Below are positions 1 through 4,069 of a stretch of 5,246 bases of DNA, piece after piece. Below the pieces are notes generated by a model. The model was not told the origin of the DNA. It saw nothing but the letters and a program-made list of their open reading frames with translations, and searched no databases. The DNA is taken from NCBI GenBank assembly GCA_927798255.1, contig CAKMMH010000131.1, positions 1 to 5,246 of the forward strand, written 5' to 3'. The DNA comes from an uncultured bacterium (GTDB lineage: Bacteria > Bdellovibrionota_C > UBA2361 > CAKMMH01). A program made the translations under genes and the position numbers. Each line of letters opens with the position of its first letter. Positions within the stretch are counted from its first letter, which is position 1.

Positions 1-47
1 AGCCTTACTTTTAAAATAAGAGAAATAATTTTCCTTTTTGTTGTCAT
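1..47 (-). CDS. N-terminus of an unidentified protein (partial, runs off left edge)
   Basis: Only the first 15 codons are present, reading M-T-T-K-R-K-I-I-S-L-I-L-K-V-R, and the frame is still open at the window edge. The start is supported by a near-consensus Shine-Dalgarno (AAGGAGG, minus strand, 56-62) placed 8 bases before the ATG, the best ribosome binding site in the window, and by a promoter-like sequence further upstream. The visible residues are basic, then hydrophobic (IISLIL), which could be the beginning of a membrane segment or signal peptide, or just a buried helix; 15 residues cannot decide. It follows adk on the same strand but is separated from it by more than 300 bases with its own likely promoter, so it is probably transcribed independently. 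I do not recognise the product. Confidence 0.6.
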   Translation of the reverse strand, partial: MTTKRKIISLILKVR

Positions 48-55
48 CCTTAAAG

Positions 56-62
56 CCTCCTT
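56..62 (-). promoter_or_regulatory. Strong Shine-Dalgarno of the left-edge gene
   Basis: The minus strand reads AAGGAGG, complementary to the 16S anti-Shine-Dalgarno, with 8 bases before the ATG at 45-47. It is what makes the short partial reading frame at the left edge credible as a gene. Confidence 0.65.
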
Positions 63-373
63 ATCTAAAAGATAAAAATTTTTAAATTTCTACCAAAAGT
101 TTTAAGCTTCTACGACATCGCTTCTTTTTTCCTATTATATTTAAGAAGCCTTTATAACTAACTAATTAAGTACAATAATCGATTAATTAATATTATTTTT
201 ATATCTCGAATTTTAAAGCAGTGATAATATTTTGCTTTTATACCGTAACTAACAACGCCTCAAGAATTCCCTTTCATTTAGCTTTGCCTAAAATATCCTT
301 TTTAAGTCACAGACATAATTCGCCACAAAGTATATCAAAATTTTTTAATTTTTCTAATATTTTTCACAAAACT
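63..373. other. A/T-rich intergenic stretch with no convincing gene
   Basis: Between adk and the left-edge gene there is no reading frame with a ribosome binding site and coding character on either strand. The open frame on the plus strand beginning at 221 runs antisense through the adk 3' end and looks like a shadow. Besides the promoter at 134-161, the minus strand has a second -10-like TATACT at 329-334 followed by a slightly more G-rich tract (about 240-325) that contains a small stem (TTTAG/CTAAA). I could not match that tract to a known riboswitch. No G+C-rich hairpin with a T-tract is visible after adk, so no intrinsic terminator is called. Confidence 0.5.
134..161 (-). promoter_or_regulatory. 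Putative sigma-70-type promoter for the left-edge gene
   Basis: On the minus strand, TATAAT (134-139, a perfect -10 consensus) lies 16 bases after TTAGTT (156-161, a weak -35). Transcription would begin near 127 and give a leader of about 80 bases before the ATG at 47. A 7-base inverted repeat (GCTTCTT at 120-126, AAGAAGC at 143-149) flanks the -10 box and could be an operator or a leader hairpin. In DNA this A/T-rich, TATAAT occurs readily by chance, so confidence is moderate. Confidence 0.35.
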
Positions 374-940
374 TTACTTAAGCAAATCAAGTACAATTTC
401 TCTTACCTCCTCAACGCTCTTTGTGCCAGCAGGAACAGTAATAAAGTTTCCTTTTTCTTTGTAATAATTGCTAACAGGAAGTGTTTGTTCATTATAAACT
501 TTAAGTCTATTTTTAACTACTTCTTCATTATCATCACTTCTTCCTGAACCTTCTTTTGCTCTATTTAAAATTCTTTCAAGCAAAACGCTTTCTGGAACAT
601 CAAAATCAAGTATATGAGTAAGAGATAGTTTTAATTCCTCTAAAAGTGCGTTAAGTGCTTTTGCTTGGGAAACATTTCTTGGGAACCCATCTAATAAAAA
701 TCCATTTTTGCAATCTGCTTCTTGCAAACGTTCTCTAATTAATCCTAAAACAAGAGTATCAGGAACAAGTTCTCCTCTATCCATATAACCTTTTGCCTCT
801 TTTCCAAGCTCTGTTCCTTTTGCAATTGCACTTCGAAGCATATCACCTGTTGAAATATGAGCAATGTTAAATTTTTCTGCAATAAATTTTGCTTGTGTTC
901 CTTTTCCTGCCCCTGGGGCTCCTAAAATTACTATACGCAT
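374..940 (-). CDS. adk: Adenylate kinase, short form
   Basis: Adenylate kinase catalyses ATP + AMP = 2 ADP in the cytosol and keeps the adenylate pool balanced. The 188-residue protein has every hallmark of the family: P-loop GAPGAGKGTQ (7-16), the NMP-binding start STGDMLR (30-36) with the family arginine R36, YMDRGELVPD (52-61), the adenylate kinase signature LLDGFPR (82-88) with R88, and the short-LID segment GRSDDNEEVVKNRL (133-146) with R134, D136-D137 and R145. There is no zinc-type Cys cluster and no extended LID, so this is the short form of about 185-190 residues, complete at both ends. The ATG at 940 is preceded by AAAGGAGT (948-955) at 7 bases, and the P-loop begins at residue 7 as in homologues, so the start is secure. 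The gene does not sit in the ribosomal-protein operon where adk is found in many bacteria; upstream is a structured island and then a sugar epimerase. Confidence 0.97.
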   Translation of the reverse strand: MRIVILGAPGAGKGTQAKFIAEKFNIAHISTGDMLRSAIAKGTELGKEAKGYMDRGELVPDTLVLGLIRERLQEADCKNGFLLDGFPRNVSQAKALNALLEELKLSLTHILDFDVPESVLLERILNRAKEGSGRSDDNEEVVKNRLKVYNEQTLPVSNYYKEKGNFITVPAGTKSVEEVREIVLDLLK

Positions 941-947
941 AAAAAAT

Positions 948-969
948 ACTCCTTTTGTAATTATTATAA
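948..969 (-). promoter_or_regulatory. adk ribosome binding site and possible -10 box
   Basis: The minus strand carries AAAGGAGT (948-955), 7 bases before the adk ATG, and a perfect TATAAT (964-969) just upstream of it. If this -10 is used, transcription starts near 957 and the leader is under 20 bases. No good -35 stands 16-18 bases further up (the candidate is TGGGTC), so the ribosome binding site is solid but the promoter is tentative. Read-through from the epimerase is the alternative. Confidence 0.4.
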
Positions 970-1085
970 AAAATCATTGTTAGTCGACCCATTACCGGGA
1001 CGAGATTGTGGAGAATATTCGCAACAACTAGGTAGCTGAATATGCACCTAACGGCACATATTCAACCTCACACGCCCCTAGCACC

Positions 1086-1108
1086 GCATGCTATGCATGC
1101 TATAGCAT
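1086..1108. repeat. Tandem 9-mer overlapping a 12-base perfect palindrome
   Basis: GCATGCTAT occurs twice head to tail (1086-1094, 1095-1103). The second copy runs into ATGCTATAGCAT (1097-1108), which equals its own reverse complement. The cluster is in the middle of island 1. Confidence 0.7.
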
Positions 1109-1166
1109 ATCCCTTCAGGGGTAATGGCACCCGCAAGGGGTTCCCTAATTCAAAAAGTAAGTGACA

Positions 1167-1197
1167 TAGGGTACCATACACTCTATAAGTTACCCTA
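1167..1197 (-). terminator. Hairpin after the epimerase gene, possible weak terminator
   Basis: On the minus strand the 7-base arms TAGGGTA/TACCCTA enclose a 17-base loop, beginning about 20 bases after the epimerase stop codon. A TTTTT tract follows only about 10 bases after the stem, so the fit to an intrinsic terminator is poor. It may instead be the outer helix of the right end of island 1. Confidence 0.25.
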
Positions 1198-1215
1198 AAA
1201 TTATTAAAACACATA

Positions 1216-2235
1216 CTACTTCTTAAAATTTGCTAAATATTCATTCATTCCATCTTGGATTGAATAAAGAGGATTATAACCTAAAAACTCTTTTGCTTTT
1301 GAAATATCAGCAAGTGAGTGCTTTATATCTCCCTTTCTAAATGGTCCATAAGTAGGATTTCTATCTAAATTTTTAAATCCATTATACTCTAAACCATTTA
1401 CTATCATTTCATATAAATTAGTTAGTGATGTTCTTTGACCAAAAGCAATATTATAAGTTTTATTAAGAGCATCTTTATTATCTGTTAATGCTCCTAAAAT
1501 GTTTGCTTGTACTACATTTTGAACATAACAAAAATCTCGAGATGTTGTTCCATCACCGTTAATTGTGCATTTTTTACCATTTATTATAGAATCAATCCAA
1601 AGAGGAATAACCGCAGCATATGCGCCTTTTGGGTCTTGCCTTTTTCCAAACACATTAAAATATCTTAGTGCAATATACTCAATACCATAAAGTCTCGCAT
1701 ATAAATCCGAAAGTAGTTCATCTGCATATTTTGAAAAAGCATATGGAGATAAAAGACGGCCTGTTCGTTCTTCCTTTTTATAATCATCACTATTATCTCC
1801 ATATACAGAGCTAGATGACGCAAACACTATTCTTTTAACACCTGTTTCTGTCATTGCTTTTAAAATTGAAACAAATCCTTCAACATTTACAGATAAACTA
1901 TACATAGGATTATCTAAAGAACGAGGTACTGAACCAAGAGCAGCTTCGTGAATTACAACATCTACTTCTTTAAGCATATCTTTTATTAAATCGTAATCTC
2001 TTATATCACCTTTTATAAACTTAAAATCTTTCGCGTTTTCTCCAACGTTATTTACGACTTCATCTATATTTTTTTGATATCCAGTAGATAAATCATCAAC
2101 AACAATTACTTTTTGACCTAAGCTTAAAAGTGCTTCTAAAATATTTGAACCAATAAACCCTGCGCCACCTGTAAGTAAAAATGATTTTTTTGTATTTTTT
2201 AGATATTCTTTAACTTCTTCGAATTTTGTGCTCAT
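1216..2235 (-). CDS. UDP-N-acetylglucosamine 4-epimerase-like, WbpP/TviC type (SDR family)
   Basis: This extended short-chain dehydrogenase/reductase is predicted to interconvert UDP-GlcNAc and UDP-GalNAc (or their uronic acids) at C4 with bound NAD, supplying sugars for surface polysaccharide. The 339 residues match the length of Pseudomonas WbpP (about 341). The sequence shows the Rossmann motif GGAGFIG (23-29), acidic D47 after the second strand, GDIRD (76-80), HEAALGSVPRS (96-106), SSSVYG (141-146), catalytic Y165-x3-K169 within SPYAFSK, RYFNVFGKRQDP (191-202) and NGDGTTSRDFCY in the C-terminal half. KHSLADISKA near residues 305-314 places a small Ser (S307) where E. coli GalE has Tyr299; in WbpP the equivalent S306 admits the N-acetyl group. 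The ATG is preceded by a modest AGGA (2241-2244) at 5 bases. The residues before the P-loop-like motif (MSTKFEEVKEYL) also match WbpP's N-terminal helix. It is divergent from a glycosyltransferase gene. A plain UDP-glucose 4-epimerase is less likely. Confidence 0.9.
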   Translation of the reverse strand: MSTKFEEVKEYLKNTKKSFLLTGGAGFIGSNILEALLSLGQKVIVVDDLSTGYQKNIDEVVNNVGENAKDFKFIKGDIRDYDLIKDMLKEVDVVIHEAALGSVPRSLDNPMYSLSVNVEGFVSILKAMTETGVKRIVFASSSSVYGDNSDDYKKEERTGRLLSPYAFSKYADELLSDLYARLYGIEYIALRYFNVFGKRQDPKGAYAAVIPLWIDSIINGKKCTINGDGTTSRDFCYVQNVVQANILGALTDNKDALNKTYNIAFGQRTSLTNLYEMIVNGLEYNGFKNLDRNPTYGPFRKGDIKHSLADISKAKEFLGYNPLYSIQDGMNEYLANFKK

Positions 2236-2384
2236 AAAATTCCTATTTGCTTTATTAACTTGTAATTTTTAAAATCTAATATTAATATTATCATTAATTT
2301 TTCAATAACGAAAGCTACGGTTCTTGAACAACTTTTTGTTAGAATTTTGTTAAGAATTTTTGTATTATTGTATACACTATAGTA
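2236..2384. promoter_or_regulatory. Divergent A/T-rich promoter region
   Basis: About 150 A/T-rich bases separate the epimerase start from island 2 and should carry the epimerase promoter on the minus strand. Several TTGAAA- and TAATAT-like words occur, but no -35/-10 pair stands out. On the plus strand, TTGTTA (2347-2352) and TATACA (2371-2376) with an 18-base spacer, or TATAGT (2378-2383), could start a transcript that runs through island 2 into the glycosyltransferase. A small dyad, GTTC-TT-GAAC, lies around 2320-2330. Exact elements are uncertain. Confidence 0.3.
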
Positions 2385-2575
2385 ATGCCCGAAAAGGGGC
2401 ATACTTAAGCGAGCACGAAGTGCGAAGCGACATAGGGCATATGCGGACGAACGAAGTGAGGCCGGCCGTATAGGCAAACAATATTGCGTAAGCAATATTG
2501 TGAAAGGCTATGCGGTTATGCGTGAATCGCCGCCCCTCCGTAAGGGGGGAACAATAAAAATTTTCAAGCGGGATT
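2382..2575 (+). repeat. G+C-rich, hairpin-rich intergenic island 2 (repeat or structured RNA, unidentified)
   Basis: A non-coding island of about 53% G+C (2401-2550) lies just upstream of the glycosyltransferase. It is a chain of hairpins when read on the plus strand: GT-A-ATGCCC / GGGCATAC (2382-2404); GCAC-GAA-GTGC (2413-2423); GCATATGCGG / CCGTATAGGC (2437-2446 with 2466-2475, one A-G mismatch and one G-T wobble); ACAATATTGC-GTAA-GCAATATTGT (2478-2501); GCGG/CCGC (2512-2515 with 2530-2533); and CCCTCC-GTAA-GGGGGG (2534-2549). Two hairpins have GTAA loops, which as GUAA in plus-strand RNA are GNRA tetraloops, favouring plus as the sense strand. Short minus-strand reading frames across it look like by-products of its composition. 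It shares an ordered block with island 1. It could be a leader RNA of the glycosyltransferase, a free small RNA or a MITE/REP-like repeat. Confidence 0.55.
2478..2501 (+). repeat. Perfect 10-base-pair hairpin with GTAA tetraloop
   Basis: ACAATATTGC (2478-2487) pairs perfectly with GCAATATTGT (2492-2501), leaving the four-base loop GTAA. It is the most regular element in island 2. It is not followed by a T-tract, so it is not an intrinsic terminator on the plus strand. Confidence 0.8.
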
Positions 2576-2628
2576 AGAACTCGGCGATGCACATAGCACG
2601 AACTCAATCATACTTAAAAAATAAATTT

Positions 2629-3828
2629 ATGAAAAAAATTTTAGTATTAACAGTAGGTTTCCCATTTCCCACTTATAGAGGAGATAAATTAAGAATTGTT
2701 AAAATATGTGAAGAGTTATCAAAAGAATATGCTTTAGATTTACTCTGCCTTTGCATGAACAAAAAGGAACTTAATTATAATCAGCCATATTTACTCTTTA
2801 AAACTGTTAATAAAGTTTATCTTCCAAAGTACAAATCTCTTTTTCAAGCATTTTTATCATTATTTTCTAAAAAACCAATTCATCATTCATATTATTTCTC
2901 AAAAGTTTTTTTAAGAAAGCTTACAGAAAAAAAAGATGACTATGATATGATTTTAGCTCATCTTCCAAGAGCTGGACAATATTTACTCGATATTAGGCAC
3001 AATTGCACATTTTTAGAAATGACAGATACTTTTTCTGTATCTTATGAAAACTTTTCAAAAAAGGAATCGTTTTTACCATTAAAATTTTTAAAATTTATAT
3101 ATAAACTAGAAGCTAAGAGAGAAAAAACGTTTGAAAGTTTAATTATACCCAAAGTAAATATATGTTCTTTTATTTCTCAGGAAACTTTAAAATATTTACC
3201 TCAAGAATTAAAAAATTCTAGCAATATAAAGATTTACCCTAATGGAGTGGATTTACAAAAGTTTCCCTATATAGGCTCAACTGATGGACAAACAATAGTA
3301 TATATTGGAAATATGAATTCAACACAAAATATTTTAGCTTGCAAGTATTTTCTAGATAAAATTTTTCCTGAAATTTTAAAAGAAATTCCAAGATTAAAAT
3401 TTAAGATTATTGGTGTTACTCCTTCACATGTTTTTAGATTATTTGAAAAGTATAAAAATGTTGAGCTAACAGGAAAAGTTCAAGAGATTTTTCCTCATGT
3501 GAAAGATGCATTTTGTGCAGTATGCCCAACATTTTTTGGAAACAGTATGCAAAATAAAATCTTAGAATACATGGCACTAGGAATACCAGTAGTTACCAAT
3601 TATAGTGGAATTTTGGGAATAAACGTGCAAGGTGGATTAGAAATTTTAATTGCAGAATCCCCTATGGAATGGCAATTTCATATAACTGAGCTTTATAATA
3701 ATGAAGCTTTAAGAGATGAGCTTTCAAAAAATGCAAGAGAATATGTAGAAAAACATGCGTCATGGAATCAAGCCTTAAGAGATTTAAATAATGATGTAAA
3801 TAAAATATTAAATTTATATTTCGATTAG
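2629..3828 (+). CDS. Glycosyltransferase, GT-B fold, GT4-type (envelope polysaccharide)
   Basis: This predicted retaining glycosyltransferase of 399 residues probably moves a sugar from a nucleotide donor to an envelope glycan or lipid-linked precursor at the inner face of the membrane. The N-terminal Rossmann-like domain opens with MKKILVLTVGFPFPTYRGDK (1-20), close in style to the PEP-CTERM/EpsH1-associated sugar transferases, which are also about 400 residues long. The middle shows EMTDTFSVSYENF (130-142) and the family-like FIYKLEAKREKTFE. The C-terminal donor domain has PNGVD (204-208), YIGNMN (225-230), ELTGKV (279-284) and SMQNKILEYMALGIPVV (306-322), where E313 is the conserved second Glu of the GT4 E-x7-E motif and position 305 is Asn, as in related enzymes. 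No signal peptide or membrane segment is seen. I chose the ATG at 2629 because homology starts there; an in-frame ATG at 2587 would add 14 residues encoded by the end of island 2. Neither start has a clear Shine-Dalgarno. Donor and acceptor cannot be read from sequence. Confidence 0.85.
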   Translation: MKKILVLTVGFPFPTYRGDKLRIVKICEELSKEYALDLLCLCMNKKELNYNQPYLLFKTVNKVYLPKYKSLFQAFLSLFSKKPIHHSYYFSKVFLRKLTEKKDDYDMILAHLPRAGQYLLDIRHNCTFLEMTDTFSVSYENFSKKESFLPLKFLKFIYKLEAKREKTFESLIIPKVNICSFISQETLKYLPQELKNSSNIKIYPNGVDLQKFPYIGSTDGQTIVYIGNMNSTQNILACKYFLDKIFPEILKEIPRLKFKIIGVTPSHVFRLFEKYKNVELTGKVQEIFPHVKDAFCAVCPTFFGNSMQNKILEYMALGIPVVTNYSGILGINVQGGLEILIAESPMEWQFHITELYNNEALRDELSKNAREYVEKHASWNQALRDLNNDVNKILNLYFD

Positions 3829-3854
3829 CGCCCTTTTACTTCACTTAAGTTGCC

Positions 3855-3870
3855 TTAACCTTTTAACCTT
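3855..3870. repeat. Tandem TTAACCTT pair after the glycosyltransferase
   Basis: Two perfect adjacent copies of TTAACCTT lie about 25 bases after the glycosyltransferase stop codon, inside a pyrimidine-rich strand. No stable hairpin accompanies them, so I do not call a terminator. Function unknown. Confidence 0.5.
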
Positions 3871-3937
3871 TTGTTGTGATTACTTAATATTTAATTGAAT
3901 AGATTCCTGCAATTATATTAACTTAAATTTACTCTTT

Positions 3938-4069
3938 CTATGATATATTTAAATCTTTTTCTAAGTTTATAAAACCTATATTAATTTGATCTATAAAATT
4001 GTAATGATAATTCAAAAAAGATTTATGACATATATGTATTACTATAAATACATTAAAACTCTCGGAAAT
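3938..4069 (-). pseudogene. Possible out-of-frame remnant of the UvrA-like gene
   Basis: Just past the stop of the UvrA-like reading frame, another minus-strand frame is open for about 44 codons until a TAG at 3938-3940. It contains YNFIDQINIGF followed by NLEKDLN (Asp codon at 3989-3991). This resembles, at the right distance after the ABC signature, the UvrA Walker B/D-loop region (YxLDEPSIGLH followed by a charged helix), with the catalytic Glu replaced by Gln. The similarity is short and A/T-rich sequence readily encodes I/N/F/K, so it is suggestive only. If real, it shows that the gene once continued and was broken by a frameshift or stop. Confidence 0.3.

Larger units (their letters stand above)
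981..1200. repeat. G+C-rich, hairpin-rich intergenic island 1 (repeat or structured RNA, unidentified)
   Basis: This non-coding island lies between the epimerase stop and the adk leader. About half of 981-1150 is G+C, far above the neighbouring genes. Self-complementary parts include TGAATATG (1037-1044) with CATATTCA (1057-1064); CTAGG (1028-1032) with CCTAG (1077-1081) enclosing it; CCATTACC (990-997) with GGTAATGG (1120-1127) closing most of the island; CCC-TTCA-GGG (1111-1120); ACCC-GCAAG-GGGT (1129-1141); and TAGGGTA (1167-1173) with TACCCTA (1191-1197). There is also a tandem GCATGCTAT pair (1086-1103). A segment from 1121 to 1172 resembles island 2 in the same orientation. No long reading frame crosses it. 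It does not match tRNA, RNase P RNA, tmRNA or SRP RNA conserved motifs that I know. A repetitive element or an unassigned structured RNA are both possible. Confidence 0.5.

Noticed and set aside
240..345. Possible riboswitch-like leader on the minus strand (TATACT at 329-334 followed by a G-richer tract with a GGCAAAGC word)
   Set aside because: The words faintly recall a c-di-GMP-I aptamer, but the conserved core helices and their order are not present, and the tract lies far from the downstream start with another promoter between them.
221..547. Plus-strand 108-codon reading frame antisense to the adk 3' end
   Set aside because: It overlaps the well-supported adk on the opposite strand, has no ribosome binding site, and its low-complexity F/S/N/I content is typical of an A/T-rich shadow frame.
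981..1200. tRNA, tmRNA, RNase P RNA, SRP RNA or 6S RNA in island 1
   Set aside because: I checked both strands for the conserved words and overall layout of these RNAs and found none, and there is no tRNA-like T-arm plus acceptor.
2382..2575. Retron RNA, group II intron fragment or CRISPR array in island 2
   Set aside because: No reverse transcriptase or Cas gene is nearby, no domain V-like ending is recognisable, and the hairpins are not regularly spaced identical repeats.
2560..2600. tRNA T-arm-like word (GAGTTCTAATCCCGC on the minus strand)
   Set aside because: The stem does not pair as a T-arm, there is no acceptor stem or CCA, and no D- or anticodon arm at the right distance.
2232..2607. 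Two overlapping minus-strand reading frames across island 2 (87 and 76 codons)
   Set aside because: They cross hairpin repeats, have Arg/Ser/Leu-rich composition unlike the A/T-biased real genes, lack ribosome binding sites, and one overlaps the epimerase start. They look like composition artefacts.
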